Source: Streptomyces sp. ISL-98 | GTDB taxonomy: Bacteria; Actinomycetota; Actinomycetes; Streptomycetales; Streptomycetaceae | Reading direction: 5' to 3' | Length of the DNA stretch: 64,000 nucleotides | Assembly: GCF_018614055.1 (NCBI RefSeq) | Contig: NZ_JAGGPB010000029.1 | Location: 1-64,000 of the forward strand | In this document: positions 34,808 to 43,125 of the stretch, one piece after another | Layout of the letters: every line of letters begins with the position of its first letter | Numbering within the stretch: position 1 is the stretch's first letter | Made by a program: the position numbers and the translations under genes | The notes under the pieces: generated by a model | What the model was told of the DNA's origin: nothing | Seen by the model: only the letters and a program-made list of their open reading frames with translations | The model's database searches: none

Positions 34808-34946
34808 CACCCGTCAGGGTATCGGCGGGGGTTGGCATTACGGCAGGCATCGCAGAAACAGGTACGTAACGCCACGGGGGGCCGGCGTGCCGGTGAAAGT
34901 TGAAACCTGGGTGCATACGGCGCCCCCGTGCCGGATCATGGGCGCC

Positions 34947-36041
34947 ATGTCTGCGAACCCTGAAGCCGCTCTGCCGATCCGGCTGAACGTCGACGACAGC
35001 GACTCGCCGTCGGATGTCGTCGACGCGCTGTTCCTCGGCCGTTTCGCGACGGGCGAGCAGCCGTACTCGCACTCCTCGTCGATCGACCGCGTCAAGTCGG
35101 GCGCGACGCTGCTGCCGCCGTCGGCGAAGGTGCTGCGTGCCGCCCGCGACGACGACCGCAGCGCGACGCTGGCCGAGGGCGAGGGCTGGACGCTGCTGGT
35201 GTCCCGCTGGAACCGCGGCGCGGACGTGACGGTCACCGCGGTCACCTCCGACCTGGCCGAAAAGGTCCTGAAGCAGGCCACGGACGGCGCCCAGGACGAG
35301 CCCGAACCGCAGCCCGAGAACGTCACCATGGGCTTCTGGTACGTCTCCCCGCGCCGCGGCCCGCACCGCACCACCCGGCAGATCGCGGCCGGTACGTGGG
35401 AGGAGGTGCGGTCCAACTACACGGCGCCGGTGGCCGACGCGATGGACCGCCTGATGAAGGTCACGCCGGACGACATCGCGGGCCGGCTGCTGCTGTTGCA
35501 CGGCCCGCCCGGCACGGGCAAGACGTCCGCGCTGCGCACGCTGGCCCGCTCGTGGCGGGACTGGTGCCAGGTCGACTGCGTGCTCGATCCGGAGCGGCTC
35601 TTCAACGACGTCGGCTACCTGATGGACATCGCGATCGGCGAGGACGAAGGATCGGCGAAGGGCCGCTGGCGGCTGCTCCTGCTGGAGGACTGCGACGAGC
35701 TGATCCGGGGCGAGGCCAAGCACACGGCGGGCCAGGCCCTTTCACGCCTCCTGAACCTCACGGACGGGCTGCTGGGCCAGGGCCGCAATGTCCTGGTGGG
35801 AGTCACCACCAACGAAGACCTGGAGCGCCTGCACCCCGCTGTGGTGCGGCCGGGGCGCTGCATGGCCCGTATCGAGGTCGGCTCGCTGACCCGCGAGGAG
35901 TCGGTGCGCTGGCTGGGCACGGAGGAGGGCATCGGCCGAGAGGGCGCGACGCTGGCAGAGCTCTACGCGCTGCGCCGCGGCACGGGCCCGGCATCGGTCC
36001 CGCCCCAGAACGACGGCTCGGACGCGGGGCTGTACCTGTAA
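34947..36041 (+). CDS. AAA-type ATPase with DUF5925 domain
   Basis: The 364-residue protein has an N-terminal DUF5925 region (residues 1-125) and an AAA ATPase core. Walker A is LLHGPPGTGKTSALR (about 172-186), Walker B is LLLLEDCDEL (about 230-239), and sensor 1 is VGVTTNEDL. The C-terminus ends SDAGLYL. It is common in Streptomyces without a known role. ATG 34947 was preferred; another ATG lies at 34938. The last eight codons including the stop are duplicated immediately downstream. Confidence 0.85.
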   Translation: MSANPEAALPIRLNVDDSDSPSDVVDALFLGRFATGEQPYSHSSSIDRVKSGATLLPPSAKVLRAARDDDRSATLAEGEGWTLLVSRWNRGADVTVTAVTSDLAEKVLKQATDGAQDEPEPQPENVTMGFWYVSPRRGPHRTTRQIAAGTWEEVRSNYTAPVADAMDRLMKVTPDDIAGRLLLLHGPPGTGKTSALRTLARSWRDWCQVDCVLDPERLFNDVGYLMDIAIGEDEGSAKGRWRLLLLEDCDELIRGEAKHTAGQALSRLLNLTDGLLGQGRNVLVGVTTNEDLERLHPAVVRPGRCMARIEVGSLTREESVRWLGTEEGIGREGATLAELYALRRGTGPASVPPQNDGSDAGLYL

Positions 36042-36065
36042 TCGGACGCGGGCCTGTACCTGTAA
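36018..36065 (+). repeat. 24-bp tandem duplication of the AAA ATPase 3' end, stop codon included
   Basis: The block 36018-36041 (coding SDAGLYL and TAA) is repeated at 36042-36065 with one mismatch. The second copy is in frame but lies behind the first stop, so readthrough or loss of the first TAA would add an identical tail. Confidence 0.9.
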
Positions 36066-36084
36066 CCAGCACTGCACCCGCCCC

Positions 36085-36459
36085 CTACCCCGCATACACC
36101 GCCCGCACCGCATCCTGCACCGCGGCCAGCGCCTCCGCCCTGCTCAGCCCCAGCCGCTGCGCCCGCTCCGCGTACACCCGTGCCGCAGCCGCCGCTTCCC
36201 GGTCCGCCGCGTCCCCCACCGCGGCGATGAACGTCCCGTTGCGCCCCCGCGTCTCGATCACCCCGTCGCCCTCCAGCGCGCGGTACGCCTTGGCAACGGT
36301 GTTCGCGGCAAGACCGAGGTCCTCCGCGAGGCCGCGTACGGTCGGGAGCTTGTAGCCCACCGGCAGCGCACCGGCGCGGGCCTGCTCCGAGATCTGGGCG
36401 CGCAGTTGCTCGTACGGAGCGACACCGGCGTCCACGTCAATGGCGATCTTCAAAGTCAC
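36085..36459 (-). CDS. GntR family regulator, short YtrA type
   Basis: The 124-residue protein is a GntR winged helix (residues 12-75: YEQLRAQISEQARAGALPVGYKLPTVRGLAEDLG, given here as a region, then NTVAKAYRALEGDGVIETRGRNGTF) with only a short helical tail, as in the YtrA subfamily. The start is GTG 36459. It diverges from the tandem-GNAT gene over 70 bp and may control it. YtrA-type regulators often control ABC exporters, but none is adjacent here. Confidence 0.85.
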   Translation of the reverse strand: MTLKIAIDVDAGVAPYEQLRAQISEQARAGALPVGYKLPTVRGLAEDLGLAANTVAKAYRALEGDGVIETRGRNGTFIAAVGDAADREAAAAARVYAERAQRLGLSRAEALAAVQDAVRAVYAG

Positions 36460-36529
36460 GGCCCGATTGTCCCTCACCGCCGGAAAATGGGAGGCACCGC
36501 AACGTGTCGCGCGCGTAACGTGCCGCTCC

Positions 36530-37450
36530 ATGACGATGATCGTGCGTGGCCTCACGCCCTCGGACACGGACGTCTGGGTACGCGTACGCCGCGCCGCACT
36601 GCCCTTCATGGTGACCACCCCGGAGCAAGTCGCCTTCGAGCTGCGAACCGCGCACCCGGACAAGAAGATGCGTCTGCTGATAGCGGAGGAGGACGGCGAA
36701 GTCATCGGCACGGCGTACGCCGGAATCGCGTACGACAGCACCGAGCCCGGCCAGTCGTACGTCACGCCGCACGTCCACCCCGACCGCCGCGGCCGGGGCG
36801 CGGGGTCGCTGATGCTGCGCGCCGCCGAGGAGCATCTGGCGGCCGAGGGCGCCACGACGGTCTACTCCTGGGCGATGGACACCCCGGAGTCCCGGACCTT
36901 CGCCGAGAGGCGCGGCTACCGGCCGACCCGGTCCGCCCACTTCCAGCGCCTGGACCTGGCGAACGGACCGCTCCCCGAGCTCCAGGAGCTGCCCGCCGGT
37001 GTCGAACTCCGCACCGCCGCGGACTTCCTGGACGACCCGAGGCCGATGTTCGAGGCCGACGCGGAAACGACTTCCGACGAGCCCGGCGACATCAGCGTGG
37101 ACTTCTCGGACTACGAGGACTGGATCAACCACACCTGGAACCATCCGCTGCTCGACCGCGGCCTCTCCACCGTCGTGATGGTGGACGGTCAGGTGGCGGC
37201 GTTCACCGCCGCCCAGACGGACGGTCTCACCCGCTACGCGTCCGGCATGACCGGCACCCTGCGCGCCTTCCGGGGCCGGGGCTTCGCCAAGCTCGCCAAG
37301 ACCGACTCCCTGCACCGCGCCCGCGCCGCCGGCTACGCCGAGGCGTTCACCAGCAACGACGCGGACAACGGTCCGATGCTGGCGGTCAACAAGTGGTTCG
37401 GCTACGAAATCTGTGCAACGGAGGTACGTCATGTCCGCAAGCTCGGTTGA
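36530..37450 (+). CDS. Tandem GNAT N-acetyltransferase
   Basis: The 306-residue protein holds two GNAT-like halves. The first (1-150) has the acetyl-CoA loop HVHPDRRGRGAGSLML near residue 85. The second (150-306) has FRGRGFAKLAKTDSLHRA near 250 and a C-terminal NKWFGYEI strand, matching the GNAT FGF-type ending. The substrate is unknown. ATG 36530 was chosen, with another ATG six bases later; no strong ribosome site is visible. Its end overlaps the DUF402 gene by 20 bp. Confidence 0.87.
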   Translation: MTMIVRGLTPSDTDVWVRVRRAALPFMVTTPEQVAFELRTAHPDKKMRLLIAEEDGEVIGTAYAGIAYDSTEPGQSYVTPHVHPDRRGRGAGSLMLRAAEEHLAAEGATTVYSWAMDTPESRTFAERRGYRPTRSAHFQRLDLANGPLPELQELPAGVELRTAADFLDDPRPMFEADAETTSDEPGDISVDFSDYEDWINHTWNHPLLDRGLSTVVMVDGQVAAFTAAQTDGLTRYASGMTGTLRAFRGRGFAKLAKTDSLHRARAAGYAEAFTSNDADNGPMLAVNKWFGYEICATEVRHVRKLG

Positions 37451-37916
37451 GGTCGCCCTCGTCAAGGCCGGCCGTACGAAGATCCGCTACCCGGCGGCCC
37501 TGGTCTCCGACGACGGCACGCACCTCGTGGTGCGCGCGCCGTGGGCGGCACCGGGGGTGCGGGACTTCGGCTTCGTACGGTTCGAGCCCGGCGACGTATT
37601 CACGGAGCACTACTGGCGGGACCGGTGGTACGCCGTGAAGGAAGTCAGGTCGGGCAACGGCACTCTCAAGGGCTGGTACTGCGACGTGACGCGCCCCGCT
37701 GTCGTCCTCGAAGGCCGGGTCGAGGTCGAGGACCTGGACCTCGACCTGTGGATGTCGGCCGACGGCTCCACCGTTCTGCGGCTGGACGAGGACGAGTTCG
37801 AGGAGAGCGGCCTGGCGGACCGCGACCCGGAGGCCGCGGCCGAGGCCCTCCAGGCACTCGACGCCCTCGAACTCCGGGCCCACAGCCAAGGCTTCGCCGA
37901 GCTGCTCAGCGGCTGA
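37431..37916 (+). CDS. DUF402 domain protein
   Basis: The 161-residue protein shows the DUF402 core: WYAVKEVRSGNGTLKGWYCDVTRP near residues 65-90 and then VEDLDLDLWMSADG, which carries the acidic metal-binding residues. Relatives are nucleoside diphosphate phosphatases or part of the FAU-1 RNA-binding protein; the exact role here is unknown. ATG 37431 has GGAGG nine bases upstream, inside the end of the GNAT gene, so the two are co-translated. Confidence 0.85.
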   Translation: MSASSVEVALVKAGRTKIRYPAALVSDDGTHLVVRAPWAAPGVRDFGFVRFEPGDVFTEHYWRDRWYAVKEVRSGNGTLKGWYCDVTRPAVVLEGRVEVEDLDLDLWMSADGSTVLRLDEDEFEESGLADRDPEAAAEALQALDALELRAHSQGFAELLSG

Positions 37917-37944
37917 ACTCAACCACTGAACTCAGTCGCTGGGC

Positions 37945-38565
37945 TCAGCCGCTGGCCCCCACATCGTTGTTGAGAGCCCCGTCCCCCACCGGGGGCAGGT
38001 CACCGCGCTCGGGCATCTCGTCCGCGCCGGCACCCTCACCGGCCGCGGGGAGCACCTCGTCCAGCTCCTCGTTGTCGGCGCGGTGAGCCTTCTCAGCTGC
38101 ACTCCGCAAAGTCGCGCGGTCCACGAGCTTCGCATCGGCGCTGATCCGCACCACATGCCCCTCGTGTGCCCGCGCGTACTCATGCGTGGCGGCCGCGGCG
38201 CGGTACCAGAGGTCGCCGTCGCGCTCGCACTCGACAGGGTCGTCGGCCCCGGAGGACTCCACCGACCGCTTCGCGCAGTTCGCCTCGTCCAGCTTCCCGC
38301 GGTCGACCGACAGCTGCATCTGTCCGCCCGTACCGGCGGAGAAGTACGAGGCCGAGAAGCCGTCGTTGCCGATGACGCCGACAGACTGCTTGGCCAGCTC
38401 GTACCCCGGCGCTTCGGTCACATAGATCAGCTCCATCGCCGACTCCCCTGCGCGCGCCTTGAGTTCGGCCGACGGTGGGCCTGCTGTGTCCGCCTTCTCC
38501 GTACCGCAGGCACAGAGCGCGAGCGGAAGCAGCAGAACGGCGAGCACACGAGAGACACGAGTCAT
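37945..38565 (-). CDS. Putative lipoprotein of unknown function
   Basis: The 206-residue precursor begins MTRVSRVLAVLLLPLALCACG, with the lipobox LCAC (lipidated Cys near residue 20). The mature protein has two further Cys, no recognised domain, and an acidic Gly/Pro-rich C-terminus. It would sit on the outer face of the cytoplasmic membrane. ATG 38565 was chosen for the signal peptide. Confidence 0.75.
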   Translation of the reverse strand: MTRVSRVLAVLLLPLALCACGTEKADTAGPPSAELKARAGESAMELIYVTEAPGYELAKQSVGVIGNDGFSASYFSAGTGGQMQLSVDRGKLDEANCAKRSVESSGADDPVECERDGDLWYRAAAATHEYARAHEGHVVRISADAKLVDRATLRSAAEKAHRADNEELDEVLPAAGEGAGADEMPERGDLPPVGDGALNNDVGASG

Positions 38566-38630
38566 ACGCACATTCTGCGACACCCGCACATGCATACGTA
38601 CGCACGCACGTCCTCAGGCCCGTGTGCCCT

Positions 38631-39749
38631 TCATGCGCCCGTCACCCGAAGACTGACTCCGCGCCGCTCCCCCTGTGCGTCGTAGGCGATGCGATCTCCG
38701 TCCTCGTGCCAGTGAATGACAAAACGCTCACTGGCCCGATACGCGTCGAGGCCCGCACGGCAATAGGCGACCATGTCGGTGGGGAGGTCGGCCAAGGGGT
38801 GCCAGGCGAGCTCGGAGCACTTGTCCGGTTCCCGGTTGTACGGCTCGCCGCCCGCGCCGTACTCCGCCTCGAAGAACCAGCCCGTCCTCGGATCACCGCC
38901 GGGACCGCGGTGCTGCATGACCAGAGCCACGCGCAGGTCGTCGGGGGTCAGCGCGATGCCGATTTCCTCCGCCGCCTCGCGGATCATTGCCGCGACGACG
39001 TCCTCGCCGTCCTCGACGTGCCCCGAAGGCCCGTTCAGCAGGCCGTCCGCATAGCCCGTACCGGCCCGGCGGGCGAGCAGCGCCTCGTCGCCCCGCCGGA
39101 GGATCAGGTGCACGTCGACCACCTCGGCGTGGCGTGCGGGCAGCGCCGGCCGGGCCACCACCGCGTAACGCTCGTCGTCGACGCTGCGGCCCCACAGGGT
39201 CGGGTCGGCGGAGAGCCGTTCGTACTGGACGTACGAGGTGAGCGGGGCGAGTGATTCGGTCACCTCGCCTGCCGGGATGCCTGCGTCGCCCCAGACGCCC
39301 TCGACCAGCAGCAGCCGCCCGCCGGGCTTCAGCAGCGAACACCAGTGGCGCAGAGCGGCGGCCGTGTCGGGCAGCAGCCACAGCACGTGGCGGGCCATCA
39401 CCACGTCGAACTTCCGCTCCCCGACCGGTGGTTGAAAGGCGTCCCCGACGAGAACCTCCGCATCCGCATCAGCCAGCTTGATCCTGGCCAGGTCCACCAT
39501 CCGGGGCGAGCGGTCGACGCCGGTCACCCGGTGTCCCTGTTCGGCGGCGAGCAGGGAGAGGCTGCCCGTGCCGCAGCCGAGGTCGAGCACCTCGACCGCT
39601 CTGTCCTGCGGCAGCCACGTCCGCATCCTCGCCGCCCATGCGTCGCGCACGGCGGGATCGAGCAGTCCGTGGTCGGGTTCCTGGTCGAAGGAGTCCGCTG
39701 TGGCGTCCCAGTCGATCGTCGTCGGGTGTCCAGTCATGTGCCCAGTCAT
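38631..39749 (-). CDS. Bifunctional SAM-dependent methyltransferase/NUDIX hydrolase
   Basis: This fusion of about 372 residues has an N-terminal class I methyltransferase: VLDLGCGTGSLSLL (SAM loop, about residue 55), VTGVDRSPRMV and LLKPGGRLLLVEG. The C-terminal NUDIX hydrolase has the complete box GHVEDGEDVVAAMIREAAEE with IG following (about residues 246-268). The NUDIX half should cleave a nucleoside diphosphate derivative; the methyl acceptor is unknown. The start is uncertain: ATGs at 39749 and 39737 lie in a short duplicated ACATGACTGG segment, and the frame is open to 39779. Confidence 0.87.
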   Translation of the reverse strand: MTGHMTGHPTTIDWDATADSFDQEPDHGLLDPAVRDAWAARMRTWLPQDRAVEVLDLGCGTGSLSLLAAEQGHRVTGVDRSPRMVDLARIKLADADAEVLVGDAFQPPVGERKFDVVMARHVLWLLPDTAAALRHWCSLLKPGGRLLLVEGVWGDAGIPAGEVTESLAPLTSYVQYERLSADPTLWGRSVDDERYAVVARPALPARHAEVVDVHLILRRGDEALLARRAGTGYADGLLNGPSGHVEDGEDVVAAMIREAAEEIGIALTPDDLRVALVMQHRGPGGDPRTGWFFEAEYGAGGEPYNREPDKCSELAWHPLADLPTDMVAYCRAGLDAYRASERFVIHWHEDGDRIAYDAQGERRGVSLRVTGA

Positions 39750-39779
39750 GTGTCCGATCGTGGCATCCGCCACTGACAA

Positions 39780-39975
39780 TCAGGCTCCGGAGACCCGCCC
39801 CGCCGCGACGTTCGCCTCATGGCCCGCTTCCATCGGGACCGGCACGACGCCGATCCGTTCGATGTAGTGGTGGTAGGCCGTATCGGTAACGGCCTTCACC
39901 CTCGGTACGTCAGCGGCCGTGGCGTGGGGGTCCCCCCACGCCCGCAGGGCGTAGGGGGAGGATGTCGTCGCTCAT
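39780..39975 (-). pseudogene. GNAT acetyltransferase remnant interrupted by a palindromic repeat
   Basis: An ATG at 39975 overlaps the tctA stop (ATGA) and encodes MSDDI, but the frame then runs into a hairpin repeat (39921-39960) and stops after 21 codons. In another frame, immediately after the repeat, the DNA encodes HATAADVPRVKAVTD and then AYHHYIERIGVVPVPME followed by NVAAGRV, the N-terminal strand-helix pattern of a GNAT acetyltransferase, ending VSGA-stop at 39780. The rest of the domain, including the acetyl-CoA loop, is gone. I read this as a coupled GNAT gene disrupted by repeat insertion and 3' deletion. Confidence 0.65.
39921..39960. repeat. REP-like palindromic element
   Basis: GGCGTGGGGG (39921-39930) is followed by CCCCCACGCC (39933-39942), and the latter can also pair with GGCGTAGGGGG (39949-39959). 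On the minus strand the layout is CTCCCCC...GGGGGGACCCCCA, the same as at 3066-3095, although the loop bases differ. It is likely a dispersed Streptomyces element and may also terminate tctA. Confidence 0.65.
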
Positions 39976-41471
39976 GCCGTCACATTACGGCGGCGGCGCA
40001 TCACCAGCCTCTTCAGCCACGGCCAGGCCAGCAGAATCACGATCACCGCGTAAACCGTCACCGAGAAGGGGGTGTTGAACAGACCTGTCGCGCTCCCGTC
40101 GCTGATCTGGAGCGCGCGCCGCAGTTGCTGTTCGGCGGCCGGGCCGAGGATCACGCCGATCACCGCGGGCAGCACCGGCAGCCCGTAGCGCCGCATACCG
40201 AACCCGATCAGGCCGATGACCAGCAGGATCACCAGGTCCAGCGCCTCGCCGCCCACCGCGTACGCGCCGACCGCGGCGAAGAAGAGGATGCCGGCGTAGA
40301 GGTACGGACGCGGGATCCGCAGCAGCTTCGCCCAGACCGGGGCCAGCGGCAGATTGAGCAGGAGCAGCAGCACCATGCCGACGAAGAGCGAAGCGATCAG
40401 GCCCCACACCAGGTCGGGTTCACGCTCGAAGAGGAGCGGGCCCGGCTGGATTCCGTACTGCTGGAAGGCGGCCAGCATGACGGCGGCGACGGCCGTCGTC
40501 GGCAGGCCCAGGGTCAGCATCGAGACGAGGGTGCCCGCAGCGGAGGCCGAGGCCGCCGATTCCGGGCCCGCCACGCCTTCGATGGCGCCCTTGCCGAACT
40601 CCTCCTTGTGCTTGGAGAGCCGCTTCTCCGTGACGTACGAGAGGAACGTCGGGATCTCCGCGCCGCCGGCCGGGATCGCGCCGAACGGGAAGCCGATGAC
40701 GGGTCCGCGCAGCCAGGACTTCCAGGTGCGCTTGACGTCGGCCTTGCCGAGCCAGGGGCGGCCGACGGGAATGGGCTCGGCCACCGCACGCCGCAGGTGC
40801 GCGGCCACCCACAGCGCCTCGCCGATGGCGAAAAGCCCGACCGCGACGATCACCACGTCGATGCCGTCGGCGAGTTGGAGGGAGCCGAAGGTGAGGCGCT
40901 GCTGGCCGGTCATCTGGTCCAGGCCGACCAGGCCGATGGTGAGGCCGATGAGGAGGGAGGCGGCGCCGCGGATGCGGGACGAGCCGAGTACGGACGTCAC
41001 GGCGATGAAGGCCAGCACCATGATGGCGAAGTAGTCGGGCGCGCCGATGTCCACGGCCAGGGATGCGACGGTCGGGGCGAGGGCCACCAGCAGGATCGTG
41101 CCGATCATGCCGCCCGCGAAGTGGCCGATGGCGGCGGCTGCCAGGGCTTGCGCGCCGCGGCCCGCCTTCGCCATCGGGTTGCCTTCGATGGCCGCCACGA
41201 CGGCCGCGCTCTCACCCGGTGTGTTGAGCAGGATCGAGGTGGTGGAGCCGCCGAACATCGCGCCGTAGTAGATGCCCGCGAACATGATGAACGCGCCGGT
41301 CGGCTCGAGGCCGTACGTGACCGGGAGGAGCAGGGCGACGGCCATCGCCGGGCCGATGCCGGGCAGTACACCGATGGCTGTGCCGAGCAGTACGCCTATC
41401 GCGGCCCAGAGCAGGTTGATCGGGGTGAGGGCCGTACCGAAGCCGTCGACCAGGGAGTTGAGGGAGTCCAT
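39972..41471 (-). CDS. tctA: Tripartite tricarboxylate transporter permease TctA
   Basis: The 499-residue large membrane subunit of a TTT system has about 12 helices. The family segments GVLPGIGPAMAVALLLPVTYGL (near residue 40, given as a region), GMFGGSTTSILLNTPGE near 80 and KHKEEFGKGAIEGVAGPESA near 285 are present. It imports a carboxylate with a cation gradient together with TctB and TctC. It starts three bases after the tctB stop, and its own stop overlaps the ATG of a degenerate GNAT gene. Confidence 0.96.
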   Translation of the reverse strand: MDSLNSLVDGFGTALTPINLLWAAIGVLLGTAIGVLPGIGPAMAVALLLPVTYGLEPTGAFIMFAGIYYGAMFGGSTTSILLNTPGESAAVVAAIEGNPMAKAGRGAQALAAAAIGHFAGGMIGTILLVALAPTVASLAVDIGAPDYFAIMVLAFIAVTSVLGSSRIRGAASLLIGLTIGLVGLDQMTGQQRLTFGSLQLADGIDVVIVAVGLFAIGEALWVAAHLRRAVAEPIPVGRPWLGKADVKRTWKSWLRGPVIGFPFGAIPAGGAEIPTFLSYVTEKRLSKHKEEFGKGAIEGVAGPESAASASAAGTLVSMLTLGLPTTAVAAVMLAAFQQYGIQPGPLLFEREPDLVWGLIASLFVGMVLLLLLNLPLAPVWAKLLRIPRPYLYAGILFFAAVGAYAVGGEALDLVILLVIGLIGFGMRRYGLPVLPAVIGVILGPAAEQQLRRALQISDGSATGLFNTPFSVTVYAVIVILLAWPWLKRLVMRRRRNVTA

Positions 41472-41474
41472 GAC

Positions 41475-42002
41475 TCAGAGCACCTCCATCAGGGGGCCAC
41501 CGGGGAGCGGGACTCCGAGCAGGTTGTTGAAGACGAAGTACGTGACGAGGGAGAGGCCGGCCGCGATGAGCGGGTCGCGGTCGTAGTGGCGGCTGCCGAG
41601 GGCGTATGCCGAGCCCCAGAAGAGCAGTGCGCCGGAGACGGGGAAGCCGAGAGGGCCGATGAGGACGGCGTTGCCGAGGAAGACGCCGGCGAGGAGCAGC
41701 ACCGTACGCCAGTCGCTCGGCTCGCTCAGGTCGATGTCCTCACCGCCTTCGGCTTCGCCTCGGCCGCCGCGCAGTACGTCGACGGCGAGGAGTACGGCGA
41801 CGAGCAGGAGGGCGATGCCGACGACGACGGGGACGGTCTTGGGGCCGACGGGGCCGCGCTGGGTGATGTCGACGTCCATGGTGAGGGCGTCGGTGAGGAC
41901 AAGGGCGCCGAGCAGCAACAGCAGGGCGCTGACGCCGATTTCGGAGTGCTCGCGCAGCCATGAACGGGGTGCGCGCACGGGGATTTGGGTTTCGGTGGTC
42001 AC
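41475..42002 (-). CDS. tctB: Tripartite tricarboxylate transporter small permease TctB
   Basis: The 175-residue small membrane subunit has four helices (residues about 20-40, 50-70, 95-130 and 140-160) and a family-typical DPLIAAGLSLVTYFVFNNLLGVPLPGG C-terminus, given as a region. The start is GTG 42002, overlapping the tctC stop (GTGA), so it is translationally coupled. Confidence 0.93.
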   Translation of the reverse strand: MTTETQIPVRAPRSWLREHSEIGVSALLLLLGALVLTDALTMDVDITQRGPVGPKTVPVVVGIALLLVAVLLAVDVLRGGRGEAEGGEDIDLSEPSDWRTVLLLAGVFLGNAVLIGPLGFPVSGALLFWGSAYALGSRHYDRDPLIAAGLSLVTYFVFNNLLGVPLPGGPLMEVL

Positions 42003-42976
42003 AGCCCGAGCTCCTTCAGCACCGAGTCGACGCGCTTGTCCTGTGCGCCCAGGAAGTCGCCGAATTTGTCGCCCGTCAGGAACGCGTCGTCCCAGCCGTT
42101 CTTCTTCATCGACGCCTGCCACTGGGGCGATTCGTGCAGCTTCTCGATCAGCGCGACGAGCTTGTCGCGCTCGGCGTCGGTGAGACCGGGCGGGGCGACG
42201 ATGCCGCGCCAGTTGGTGAAGTCCGTGTCGAGTCCCGACTCGCGCAGGGTGGGGGCGTCGAGGCCCTCGACGCGCTCGGGCCCGGTGACGGCGAGCAGTC
42301 TCAGCTCGCCCGACTTGATCTGGTCGAGGTATTCGCCGACGCCCGAGACGCCGAAGGCGACCTTGTTGCCGAGGATGGAGGCGAGCAGCTCGCCGCCGCC
42401 GTCGAAGGGGATGTAGTTGACGGATTTTGGCTCGATACCGGCGGCCTTGGCCATCAGCATCGGGGCGAGGTGGTCGGGCCCGCCGGGTGAGGAGCCGCCG
42501 CCGACGGGGAGCTTGGCGGGGTTCTTCTTCCAGGCCGCGACCAGGTCGTCCAGCGTCTTGTACGGGGAGTCCTTGGCGACGACGACGATGTCCTGCTCTT
42601 CGGTGAGCCGGGCGATCGGTGTCGTGTCGCCAAGTGTCTTGGGCGACTTGTTGGTGTGTACGGCGCCGACGACGCCGAGGCCCATCGACATGGCGAGTTT
42701 TCCGTTGCCGTGTTCGCCGACGAGCCGGGTGAGGCCGACGGTGCCGCCAGCGCCCGGCAGGTTGAAGACCTCGACGTTGTGGGTGAGTCCGGCGTCCTCG
42801 GCGTCCTTGGCCGCCGTGCGGGCCGTGATGTCGTAACCGCCGCCGGGGGTATTGGGAACCATGAAGCGCAGGCCGGGGATCTGCGTGCCGGTGTCGGCGC
42901 CGCTGCCTGTCGTGAGCAGCGGCGGCCCCACCAGTACGAGCAGTGCCGCCCCGAGCAGGGCGAGGGGAGTGCGCAT
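41999..42976 (-). CDS. tctC: Tripartite tricarboxylate transporter substrate-binding protein TctC
   Basis: This 325-residue secreted binding protein (Bug family) has a signal peptide or membrane anchor (residues 1-25) and then the ligand loops MVPNTPGGGYDITAR and NLPGAGGTVGLTRL, typical for carboxylate recognition. SPGGPDHLAPML and YIPFDGGGELLASILG follow. ATG 42976 was chosen over GTG 42994 because AGG precedes it by five bases. The promoter region carries the GCGTTAACAAG motif, and a CitB-type response regulator diverges upstream. Confidence 0.93.
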   Translation of the reverse strand: MRTPLALLGAALLVLVGPPLLTTGSGADTGTQIPGLRFMVPNTPGGGYDITARTAAKDAEDAGLTHNVEVFNLPGAGGTVGLTRLVGEHGNGKLAMSMGLGVVGAVHTNKSPKTLGDTTPIARLTEEQDIVVVAKDSPYKTLDDLVAAWKKNPAKLPVGGGSSPGGPDHLAPMLMAKAAGIEPKSVNYIPFDGGGELLASILGNKVAFGVSGVGEYLDQIKSGELRLLAVTGPERVEGLDAPTLRESGLDTDFTNWRGIVAPPGLTDAERDKLVALIEKLHESPQWQASMKKNGWDDAFLTGDKFGDFLGAQDKRVDSVLKELGL

Positions 42977-43052
42977 GCGCACCTGGGCCACCACCTGTCC
43001 GTTTGAACTGGGAATTCACGGAAATTTGTGAAGTGGCCCACATGTTGCCTGC

Positions 43053-43063
43053 GCGTTAACAAG
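43053..43063. promoter_or_regulatory. GCGTTAACAAG motif upstream of tctC
   Basis: This 11-bp motif is identical to the one upstream of the CitMHS carrier (11079-11089). It lies 77 bp before tctC and 63 bp before the divergent response regulator gene, so it is a candidate binding site for that regulator. Confidence 0.55.
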
Positions 43064-43125
43064 CTGTCTCTCTTCCGCAATCAACGGACGTTGTGGTCGT
43101 TGTGGTCGAGACCTAGCCTGGCGCG

